Source of the DNA: Rhizobiaceae bacterium CPCC 101076
Lineage (GTDB): Bacteria > Pseudomonadota > Alphaproteobacteria > Rhizobiales > Methylopilaceae
Length of the DNA stretch: 64,000 nt
Assembly (NCBI GenBank): GCA_003347645.1
Contig: QDFX01000009.1
Coordinates: 104,501-168,500 of the forward strand
Direction of reading: 5' to 3'
Part shown: piece by piece, positions 35,214 to 41,521 of the stretch
Position numbering within the stretch: position 1 is the stretch's first letter
How the letters are laid out: each line of letters starts with the position of its first letter
Position numbers and translations under genes: made by a program
Notes under the pieces: generated by a model
What the model was told of the DNA's origin: nothing
The model's database searches: none
Seen by the model: only the letters and a program-made list of their open reading frames with translations

Positions 35214-35498
35214 TTATTCTACCACTTCGATCACGCGGCGCGTAGACGGCTCCACGATGACGCGCTTGTTGTTGACCACGGCGTAGCTGTAGCTGCGCGC
35301 GCTCGGGATCGTGTGGAACTCGACGGTCGGCGGCAGGACGCTGCCGACGGCGATCGCGCCGTCATATTCGACCGAGGAGGCACGGCCTTCCTGGACCACA
35401 TAGGAGCGGACCTCTGGCGTCACCTCGATGAGGGCCTGGGCCGCGGCGGTACCGGCGCTGACCGCGATGAGCGCGGCGCCGAGAATGAGCGTCTTCAT
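35214..35498 (-). CDS. DUF1236 secreted protein
   Basis: A 94-residue periplasmic protein. It has a signal peptide (MKTLILGAALIAVSAGTAAA) and one DUF1236 unit (VRSYVV, IAVGSVLPPTVEFHTIP, YSYAVVNNKRVIVEPSTRRV), which resembles a small beta fold common in rhizobia. GGGAGAG precedes the ATG at 35498. Function unknown. Confidence 0.88.
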   Translation of the reverse strand: MKTLILGAALIAVSAGTAAAQALIEVTPEVRSYVVQEGRASSVEYDGAIAVGSVLPPTVEFHTIPSARSYSYAVVNNKRVIVEPSTRRVIEVVE

Positions 35499-35593
35499 GT
35501 CGTCTCTCCCTGAGCTAATGCCCTGCCAAGCAACGGGCGAGACCGACGAGGGTTCCCGTTTCGCGTTTTGGGGGAGGGATCGCTGACAAGCGA

Positions 35594-35881
35594 TCAGTGC
35601 GTGTGCGAGGCCTGCGGATGCGGCGCCGGCGCGGCCAGCGCAACAGGGGAGGCGAGGGCGCCCGCATCGGCTTCCGGACAGCCGTCCTGCACGTTCTTCC
35701 ACGACGAGTTGTTGAGGATCATGTCGCAGCGGGCGAGCTTGTTGCCGTCCGGATAGGCGAGGCAGGCCGTCTGGCCCTGCTCGAAGACGCGGCCGTCGGC
35801 GCGGCACTGGCAGTCGGCGTAGGCCGGGCCATGGAAAGCCGTCAGCAAGACGGCAGCCGAGTAAAGGGGCACCGCGCGCAT
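35594..35881 (-). CDS. small secreted cysteine-containing protein
   Basis: A 95-residue protein with signal peptide (PLYSAAVLLTAFHGPAYA), five cysteines in the mature part (DCQCRADGRVFEQGQTACL, RCDMIL, DGCPEADAG) and an Ala/Pro/His-rich tail (APAPHPQASHTH). The motif GRVFEQGQTACLxxPxGxxLARCxMxLNNSSW is seen in short rhizobial exported proteins. It lies in a run of short envelope genes on the minus strand. Function unknown. Confidence 0.75.
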   Translation of the reverse strand: MRAVPLYSAAVLLTAFHGPAYADCQCRADGRVFEQGQTACLAYPDGNKLARCDMILNNSSWKNVQDGCPEADAGALASPVALAAPAPHPQASHTH

Positions 35882-35920
35882 GGGTGGATATTAGCACGCC
35901 TGCCCGGGTGTGAAGAGAGG

Positions 35921-36142
35921 TCACACGGTTGCCGAAAGGGCGGCCATGATGACCTTGGATGAGGCGATGGCGCGCTCGATCAGGACGATCTGGTCCTCGG
36001 TGCGGTCCTGCAGCTGGGTGGTGTTCTTGCGCCGCTGGAAAACCCGAAGTTTTCCTGCCTTGAGCTGCGACAGCTCCTGTAGAAGAGCATCGTTCATCTT
36101 TGCGTATTCCGCGAACTGCGCTTTCAGGCTGCGCGCGTCCAT
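35921..36142 (-). CDS. small coiled-coil hypothetical protein
   Basis: A 73-residue, highly charged helical protein (FAEYAKMNDALLQELSQLKA, VFQRRKNTTQLQDRTEDQIV). No signal peptide or family seen. The upstream region to 36234 is unusually AT-rich for this window and probably holds its promoter and that of the divergent gene. Confidence 0.6.
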   Translation of the reverse strand: MDARSLKAQFAEYAKMNDALLQELSQLKAGKLRVFQRRKNTTQLQDRTEDQIVLIERAIASSKVIMAALSATV

Positions 36143-36375
36143 TGTCCCCGATGCTCTCTATTCATTGTTTTTCAGTCTGGACGTTTGCAACGGGTCGATT
36201 AACGAGCGCTTAAACAGGTAAAAATACCGGAGATTTGATTGATCACAAGTCCTTGATCGTCATGAGTACTTATGAGCTCGTGTCTGTTCGGCCTGTTATT
36301 TCGACAGTTGTTTCAGCTGGTTGCAGATTTTGGCGCGCCATCGACTTCGCCGTGAGGCGTCCTACATCCGGCTCC

Positions 36376-36645
36376 ATGGACGAGGATCTTTCAGAACTCT
36401 CGCGCGAGGCGCTGATCGCCGAGGTCCGGCGTCTGCGCGCCGGCATCCGCGAGCACCGCGATTCCACCATGCACGCGCTGTGCTGGCATCACCCGCAACT
36501 CTGGGGCCTGTTGCCGGAGCCGATCCCGCGCGACCTCGCGGTGCCGGACTGGCCGCAATTCCTCAGGGGCTGCGTGAAATACCGGGAATCCCTGGAGCGC
36601 GAACTGCCCGACGCGCCGCGCGTGGCGAGGGAGTATGGGGGGTAG
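36376..36645 (+). CDS. small hypothetical protein (helical, 89 residues)
   Basis: Protein beginning MDEDLSELSREALIAEVRRL, followed by RAGIREHRDSTMHALCWHHP and LWGLLPEPIPRDLAVPDWPQ. Homologous short proteins with the LxxEVxxLRxxIRxHRDxxxHxLCWHHP pattern are common in Bradyrhizobiaceae, without known role. The ATG at 36376 is preferred to a frame extending to 36235 because the extra 47 residues are AT-rich promoter-like DNA. A palindromic repeat begins three bases after the stop. Confidence 0.7.
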   Translation: MDEDLSELSREALIAEVRRLRAGIREHRDSTMHALCWHHPQLWGLLPEPIPRDLAVPDWPQFLRGCVKYRESLERELPDAPRVAREYGG

Positions 36646-36648
36646 ATA

Positions 36649-36805
36649 CCCTCTCCCGGACGAGGGAGAAGGTCGACTCGCACTGCCAGATGCGAGCGGA
36701 TTGAGGGGAGGTCAGGAGTGGGCAGCCTTACCGCGCCTTCGGCGCTCCCCCTCACCCCGCTCATGCCTTCGGCATGAGTCGCCCTCTCCCTCGTCGGGGA
36801 GAGGG
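36649..36805. repeat. palindromic intergenic repeat, copy 1
   Basis: Begins CCCTCTCCCGGACGAGGGAG and ends with CCCTCTCCC and GGGGAGAGGG, with the shared internal GAAGGTCGACTCGCA and GAGGGG/CCCCTC arms. It fills the space between two convergent genes and can fold into nested hairpins that may end transcription from both sides. Confidence 0.8.
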
Positions 36806-36811
36806 AAAAAA

Positions 36812-37078
36812 TCAATACGGCAGATACGGCGCGACGTTCGAGTAGTAATACCCGCCCCGCCTATCCTCGACGACCGTGCGTTCCTGGCTCTCCCAGCGCG
36901 GCTGGCCCTCGATGACCGTGACTTTCCGGTTGTTCGGGCCGACCACCTCGTACTGGTTGCCGGGCGAGCCATAGGTGCGGTTCGGGTCCATGTAATAGGA
37001 GCGGACCTCGTAGGACTGCGCATGGGCCGGCGCGGCGGCGAGCGCGATCAGCGCGGCTCCCAGCAATGCACGTGTCAT
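36812..37078 (-). CDS. small secreted hypothetical protein
   Basis: An 88-residue protein with signal peptide (TRALLGAALIALAAAPAHA) and a Tyr-rich mature part (QSYEVRSYYMDPNRTYGSPG, QYEVVGPNNRKVTVIEG, RGGYYYSNVAPYLPY). Probably periplasmic or surface-exposed. Start ATG at 37078 follows AAGGCCGCC, a moderate ribosome site. Family not recognised. Confidence 0.75.
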   Translation of the reverse strand: MTRALLGAALIALAAAPAHAQSYEVRSYYMDPNRTYGSPGNQYEVVGPNNRKVTVIEGQPRWESQERTVVEDRRGGYYYSNVAPYLPY

Positions 37079-37174
37079 GGCGGCCTTCCTTGTTTCAGGT
37101 TTTAAGAGATTTTGGCGCGCTTTCGGCCTTTCGCAAGCGAAGCCTCGGATCATGGTGAAGGGCGGCGGTCGCGC

Positions 37175-37600
37175 TCAGGCCGGCGGCGCCGGCACCAGGC
37201 CGTGGCGCAGCATGGTCTCCTTCAGCTTCGCCGTGTCCGGCGCGCCGTCCGAGAGCAGCGCCGCCATTTCGCGGAAATAGCCGGGGCCGAGCACTCCGGG
37301 CGTCAGCACGGAGAGGCAGCTCGCCAGTCCCTGCGTCTCGTTGCGGAAGGCATGGACGACGCCGCGCTTGATGAACAGGCTCTCGCCGGGGCGCAGCTGC
37401 ACGGTCTTGCCGTCGACCACGAAGGTCATCACGCCCTTGAGGCCATAGACGGTCTCGTCCCAGCTCTCGTGATGATGCGGCACCGGCATGCGGGCATTCG
37501 GCTCGACCGTCATCTCGAACATGTCGAGCCCGCCTTCGGTGTCTTCCTTGTCGTGCAGGAAGCGCAGTTCCAGACCCTTGAAGCGAATGACTTCCGGCAT
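37175..37600 (-). CDS. cupin-domain protein
   Basis: A 141-residue single-domain cupin. Motif 1 is PVPHHHESWDETVYGLKG (residues about 39-56) with the metal-binding His cluster and Glu, motif 2 is LRPGESLFIKRGVVHAFRN (about 69-87) with the last metal His. Could be a small isomerase, dioxygenase or sensor; nothing narrows it. ATG at 37600 follows GGGGGAAATCGTC. Repeats lie on both outer sides of this and the preceding minus-strand gene. Confidence 0.85.
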   Translation of the reverse strand: MPEVIRFKGLELRFLHDKEDTEGGLDMFEMTVEPNARMPVPHHHESWDETVYGLKGVMTFVVDGKTVQLRPGESLFIKRGVVHAFRNETQGLASCLSVLTPGVLGPGYFREMAALLSDGAPDTAKLKETMLRHGLVPAPPA

Positions 37601-37626
37601 GACGATTTCCCCCGTGCGGCCGCTAC

Positions 37627-37794
37627 TTTCTCCCCAACGAGGGAGAAGGTCGACTCGCATTCGCAGAATGCGAGCGGGTTGAGGGGGACATCGCGGCGAG
37701 GCTGTGCCGTGCTTCGGAACGCCTTCGGCGTCCCCCCTCACTCGGCTCGGCCGGTCCCCGGCCGAGTCCGCTCTCTCCCTCGTTGGGGAGAGAG
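37627..37794. repeat. palindromic intergenic repeat, copy 2
   Basis: Starts TTTCTCCCCAACGAGGGAGA and ends CTCTCTCCC...GGGGAGAGAG. The stretch CGAGGGAGAAGGTCGACTCG is common to copy 1, followed by a variable centre and CTTCGGCG-CCCCCTCA. It lies upstream of the DUF1127 gene and upstream of the cupin gene. Confidence 0.8.
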
Positions 37795-37933
37795 ACCCAC
37801 CATCACACCAATAACGCGACCGCATACATTGGTTTCGGGTCCGCAAACCAAGTGGCGATAGGACTGGAGGCTCAGGCCGGTATCTTCCGCCGACCGCGAT
37901 GGGTGGGGCCGCGTCCCAGAACGGGAGAGTGTT

Positions 37934-38242
37934 ATGCGTCCTGCCTACCAGAACCCGACTGCCCGAACCGTCACGACCGCCCGGCGCGAAGCCGCGCCGC
38001 CCGTGCGCCGCTTCCATGTCGTCGCGTCCAGCGTGGAGCTGCAATCGCCCGCCGCCCGCAATGCCGGGCCCAGCCTGAAGGCGCTATGGCAGGGCTTCCT
38101 CGCCGCCTGGGAACGCCGCCGCGCGGTGCGCGAACTCCACACCTGGTCCGACCGCGAACTCAAGGACATCGGCATCGCCCATCGTTCGCAGATCGAGAAT
38201 CTCGTCGGCGGAGAGCGGAACCGGCCCCAGCGGCTGGGCTAG
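37934..38242 (+). CDS. DUF1127 domain protein
   Basis: A 102-residue protein whose C-terminal 45 residues form the DUF1127 motif (WERRRAVRELHTWSDRELKD, IGIAHRSQIENLV), an Arg-rich helical segment found in many rhizobial small proteins. Members have been tied to phosphate and carbon metabolism and RNA turnover in Agrobacterium; that is family knowledge, not shown here. The 55-residue N-terminal extension is long for the family and rich in Arg/Pro/Val. GGGAGAG precedes the ATG. Its stop codon overlaps that of the convergent gene within the bases CTAG. Confidence 0.85.
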   Translation: MRPAYQNPTARTVTTARREAAPPVRRFHVVASSVELQSPAARNAGPSLKALWQGFLAAWERRRAVRELHTWSDRELKDIGIAHRSQIENLVGGERNRPQRLG

Positions 38243-38493
38243 CTCGCCCTCTTGCTCACCGCGGTGGACTGGAAGATCAGCACCACCTTTCGCGAGCGGC
38301 AGCGCGGGCAGACCATGCGGAGCGGCAGTTCCGACAGCGGGAAGGGGCCGCCCCGCGTCCAGATCAGTGTGTCGAGATCAAGCTCTTCCGAGTAATGGCA
38401 TTCGCGCCGCGAGCCGCGCTCGGGTTTGCCCGCCGCGCAGCGCGCGGTGATTCGCCAGCCTGCGGTCCGTGCCTCGCTGAGTGTCTCTATCAT
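38239..38493 (-). CDS. small cysteine (zinc-ribbon-like) protein under a LexA box
   Basis: An 84-residue protein with C19, C32 and a knuckle C62-P-R-C65 (LRMVCPRCRSRKVVLIF), which could form one zinc ribbon. The ATG lies directly next to a GTTC-N7-GTTC LexA box and no Shine-Dalgarno fits, so translation may start on a leaderless transcript. Predicted to be induced by DNA damage. Similar short rhizobial proteins with RCRSRxVxxxF ends exist, function unknown. Confidence 0.75.
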   Translation of the reverse strand: MIETLSEARTAGWRITARCAAGKPERGSRRECHYSEELDLDTLIWTRGGPFPLSELPLRMVCPRCRSRKVVLIFQSTAVSKRAS

Positions 38494-38495
38494 GA

Positions 38496-38510
38496 GAACA
38501 AAATGAGAAC
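38496..38510 (-). promoter_or_regulatory. LexA (SOS) box GTTC-N7-GTTC
   Basis: On the minus strand GTTC-TCATTTT-GTTC, an exact match to the alphaproteobacterial LexA operator. A TTGACT -35 element lies about 25 bases upstream on the same strand (38526-38531), so the box covers the -10 region and transcription start of the gene beginning at 38493. Confidence 0.8.
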
Positions 38511-38596
38511 ATATGCGAGGGAGTCAAGGGATTAGCGCAAAGCGGAGTTTAAGCGTGCTAGCGCCCGTTCCACTCTGCGGCCGGCGGCGAAGGCGC

Positions 38597-38821
38597 TCAG
38601 CCGCACCTCGGATAGTCGATGCGCTCGAAGGTCTGGAAGCCGATCCCGTGGCGGTGGGCGCAGCTGAACTCGCTGGCCAGCGCGCTGATGCGGCTCGCCT
38701 GCTGCGCCGGCGAGCCGTCGACGTTCTCGTCCAGCCATTCGTCGGGCACGGTCAGCTTCATGCCCGGCTTCAAAAGCATCAGAATCCGCGTCAGTTCCTG
38801 GCAGTCCAAGGGTGCCTCCAT
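38597..38821 (-). CDS. small hypothetical protein
   Basis: A 74-residue protein (LDCQELTRILMLLKPGMKLT, VPDEWLDENVDGSPAQQASR, CAHRHGIGFQTFERIDYPRC) with three Cys and two His in the second half and beginning. ATG at 38821 is preceded by GGAGGCACCCTTGG-like purine-rich sequence at imperfect distance. Similar short proteins seem to be common in Bradyrhizobiaceae; function unknown. It is the last GC-rich gene before the AT-richer insert. Confidence 0.6.
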   Translation of the reverse strand: MEAPLDCQELTRILMLLKPGMKLTVPDEWLDENVDGSPAQQASRISALASEFSCAHRHGIGFQTFERIDYPRCG

Positions 38822-38907
38822 GTGGTGCGGGGAGGGCTATAGCATTGAGGGGCGGGGAGTCTATCGCCGACTACCCTAGGCGGAAGAAACGAGCGAAGAG
38901 AGGATTT

Positions 38908-39186
38908 CTACAGGGTCGCGATCACCGATAGCTTACTGGGATTCGGGTTGTACCCTGGACGGGGAATAGAGAAATTCTCTTCCGTGAGCTCCAGATCGCC
39001 CATGCGATTTAGATGGAAGTCCCTCCAACCTTCGCCGCTGCCCCCAGTTAGTTGCCACGCACAAAGCGTCAACACTCCCGATTTGGAGCGACCGAGGGTG
39101 TGAGGCTCAGCAACTCTCCGAGAGCCATCGTATGCAAATGACACGAGTCTTCTTTCGTCGATGGCTATTGATAGGATCGCCTCCAT
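38908..39186 (-). CDS. small WYL-like domain protein, divergent to the OLD nuclease
   Basis: A 92-residue protein that looks like a lone WYL domain: AIDERRLVSFAYDGSRRVAE, PHTLGRSKSGVLTLCAWQLT, GWRDFHLNRMGDLEL. WYL domains bind nucleic acids or nucleotides and often control defence genes (CapW/BrxR), but those also have a winged helix, which is absent here. ATG at 39186 has GGAG seven bases upstream. It is transcribed away from the OLD gene across a 62-base spacer and shares its lower GC, so the two probably moved together. Regulation of the nuclease by this protein is inference. Confidence 0.65.
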   Translation of the reverse strand: MEAILSIAIDERRLVSFAYDGSRRVAEPHTLGRSKSGVLTLCAWQLTGGSGEGWRDFHLNRMGDLELTEENFSIPRPGYNPNPSKLSVIATL

Positions 39187-39248
39187 TGAAAGCTCCTTTG
39201 AGTTGCGCTCTCGTATAGCTGGCAACCGAAAATCAGATTCGGGGCGGC

Positions 39249-41153
39249 ATGCAAATCGGGGCGGTTACTATCGAGAATTTCCGTTCTATCCAGAACCTGC
39301 GCTTGGAATTAATGAGCCACAGTGTTGTTCTCGGATCAAACAACGCTGGTAAATCGACCGTATTAAAAGCCATTGATTTGTTCTTCGAGTCAGCGCCGAG
39401 GCTAACTATAGCAGACCATTATTTTAGCAATTCCAACTTGTCGATCGTTATTACGATAGAGTTCCGCAGATTTACACCAGCGGAAAGAGACGAGTTTGCA
39501 GGTGCAGTAATCAATGACGTGATGACGGTGTCTAGAGAGTTGTCGGCTACAGACCGTGATAGCGGCCTATACTCAGTCACGGCCCTAGTGAATCCGGCTT
39601 TTGATGAGTTTCGCAACGAGTCAAACGGTACCCGTAAGAGGGGCATATATGGCCGGATTCGAGAAGATTTTGGTCTCCCCTCACACCAGACCGCCGACGA
39701 TATGACGGCGGCTTTAATCGATTGGGAGCGCAATAATCCGGGGACCTTAGAGCCCAGAAGAATGAGAGGTTTCTTCGGCGCAACGAACGTTGCTAACGGC
39801 AAACTGAAAAAGCGAACGCTCGTGCGACTGATACCTGCCGTGAGGGAAACAGCTTCGGAGTTTCAGGACCCAAAAAGAAGCCCCGTTCTTGGATTGCTTT
39901 CTGACATAGCAAATCAAGTGTTCCAGAACCGTCGAGAGCTTGCGGAATTTGTAGATCGTGCTCGTGAGGAGGCGAGAGTATTAACTGATCCAGAAGGTAT
40001 TCCTCAGCTTCAAAATATAAGTGATGATCTAACGCGTTCAATTCATCGATTTTACAGTGATACCTCGTTGGAGGCGGAGTGGATCGCTGCGGAGCCTTTG
40101 CAGATTGTATTTCCAACACCGAAAGTCGTTATCTCCCACAGAGGAGCCAGAGTTAGCGTCGAGTATGTAGGTCACGGTCTTCAGCGAGCCGTTCTGTTTG
40201 CGATTGTGCAGTTTCTAGCAGAGCGCCAGAGTTCATCGACGGAACGGAGTAGCGAGCAGTATTCGGAGCCGCTTAGTGACATCATTTTAATGATAGAAGA
40301 GCCTGAAATATATCAGCATCCACTAAAGCAAAAGCAAATTTACGACGCCTTTAAAGAGATATGCTCTTCGTTCGATCCTGGCACAGGTATTCGTATACAA
40401 ATTATATATACAACCCATTCCGAAAAGCTTATTAGCATGGGAGAATTCGACTCCATTCGAATAATACGGAAGGATGTCGCCGGAGAGTCTTACCTAACCC
40501 GATGCACATCGCTGTCGCTGCAAGAATGTAGCCGACTAATGGCAACGGCAGCGAATAAGCCAAATCCGATGCCTCCGACGACATTGGCGGCTAAACTACA
40601 CATCTTCACTCGCGATGTGTCAGAAGGATTTTTTGCGGAGAAAGTAGTGTTGGTCGAGGGCGGTACAGACAAAGCAATTCTTGAGGGCGCTTATAAGTCT
40701 ATGGATAGGAATCCAGCCGCAGAAGGTATTTCGATTATCGCCATGTCTGGAAAAACAACTATCGATAAGCCGTTCCTGATATTTTCTCAACTGGGCATTC
40801 CTACTTATGCGGTTTTTGACAATGATGCCAACAAGTCGGGAAGGAAGCAGCACCGAGATAGTAACGTGTTGCTTCAAAGACTGGGTGGCGTCCAGGAGCC
40901 AGAGGATTTTCCCGAAGGAGTCTTCGACAGGTTTGCCGTTATCCCGGGTGACCTAGAGCGCTACCTCTCGACGGTCCTCGGAAATGCCCATGACGAACTT
41001 ATGGGTGGCGTTTGCGAGGAGTTTGAGCTGGGCTACGATGATCTGAGAAAGACGCCGCAGGCGGTGTCTGCGCTTCTGGTGTCGGCGACAGCGCGAAATT
41101 TTCACTTCCAGCACCTTACCGACATCATCGAAGCGGTCGATCGCTTGAACTAA
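39249..41153 (+). CDS. OLD-family ATP-dependent nuclease (ABC-type ATPase + TOPRIM)
   Basis: A 634-residue protein with an SMC/ABC-type ATPase and a C-terminal TOPRIM nuclease. Walker A is GSNNAGKST (residues 29-37), a signature-like VGHGLQRAVLFA lies near 305, Walker B IILMIEEPE near 343, the H-loop TTHSE near 388. TOPRIM motifs are VVLVEGGTDKAILEG (near 466) and FDNDAN (near 523). OLD proteins cleave or exclude phage DNA and include P2 Old and GajA of Gabija. No UvrD-like partner (GajB) or reverse transcriptase follows, so a class 1 stand-alone type is likely. GC is clearly lower than in neighbours (for example 21 of 60 in 40381-40440 against 39 of 60 in 41581-41640), a sign of transfer. 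Confidence 0.88.
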   Translation: MQIGAVTIENFRSIQNLRLELMSHSVVLGSNNAGKSTVLKAIDLFFESAPRLTIADHYFSNSNLSIVITIEFRRFTPAERDEFAGAVINDVMTVSRELSATDRDSGLYSVTALVNPAFDEFRNESNGTRKRGIYGRIREDFGLPSHQTADDMTAALIDWERNNPGTLEPRRMRGFFGATNVANGKLKKRTLVRLIPAVRETASEFQDPKRSPVLGLLSDIANQVFQNRRELAEFVDRAREEARVLTDPEGIPQLQNISDDLTRSIHRFYSDTSLEAEWIAAEPLQIVFPTPKVVISHRGARVSVEYVGHGLQRAVLFAIVQFLAERQSSSTERSSEQYSEPLSDIILMIEEPEIYQHPLKQKQIYDAFKEICSSFDPGTGIRIQIIYTTHSEKLISMGEFDSIRIIRKDVAGESYLTRCTSLSLQECSRLMATAANKPNPMPPTTLAAKLHIFTRDVSEGFFAEKVVLVEGGTDKAILEGAYKSMDRNPAAEGISIIAMSGKTTIDKPFLIFSQLGIPTYAVFDNDANKSGRKQHRDSNVLLQRLGGVQEPEDFPEGVFDRFAVIPGDLERYLSTVLGNAHDELMGGVCEEFELGYDDLRKTPQAVSALLVSATARNFHFQHLTDIIEAVDRLN

Positions 41154-41521
41154 TAGTCCCACCTTAAAATCCCTCCAAATCCCGCTTGTGTTCCAAAACT
41201 GTTTCGCGTAGGTTCTGCCGCGCAATAGGACAGTCTTGCTGTCCATTTGTTTCCAGGCGCAAGCGCGTTACCCTGTCGGACTCGGTGAACGGGACCGGGC
41301 GGGGTTTTGCCGCCTGGTTTTTGCCGGGCCCGTGCGTAAGGCACTGCCATTGCGGGGTTGGCGAGACGTTTGCATTGCAGGGTCGGCCCTTAAGGGCCGC
41401 TTGGCGGGCAGGCGAGGGGTTGGGGATTGCCGCGGCCGAACGGGCTTGCCCGTGACGGACCCGGGTCCTGGGATATTTTTACGCCCGTGGGTGTTTCACC
41501 CATGGAGCGGGAGGACAGGCG
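41154..41521. other. 368-base leader region upstream of gltB
   Basis: No gene found. The left part up to about 41260 has the lower GC of the insert, the rest is GC-rich. A loose repeat (CACTGCCATTGCGGGGTTGGC and GTTTGCATTGCAGGGTCGGC) lies at 41341-41391, and GGCCCTTAAGGGCC (41385-41398) is a perfect palindrome. These may be part of the gltBD promoter or of a leader RNA. GGGAGGA precedes the gltB start. Confidence 0.5.

Noticed and set aside
39249-41153. Gabija (GajA) assignment for the OLD-type gene
   Set aside because: No UvrD-like helicase gene (GajB) follows; the next gene is gltB. Only the wider OLD family can be supported.
38880-41260. Prophage or integrative element around the OLD gene
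   Set aside because: No integrase, transposase, tRNA target or flanking direct repeats could be found; only composition and gene type suggest transfer.
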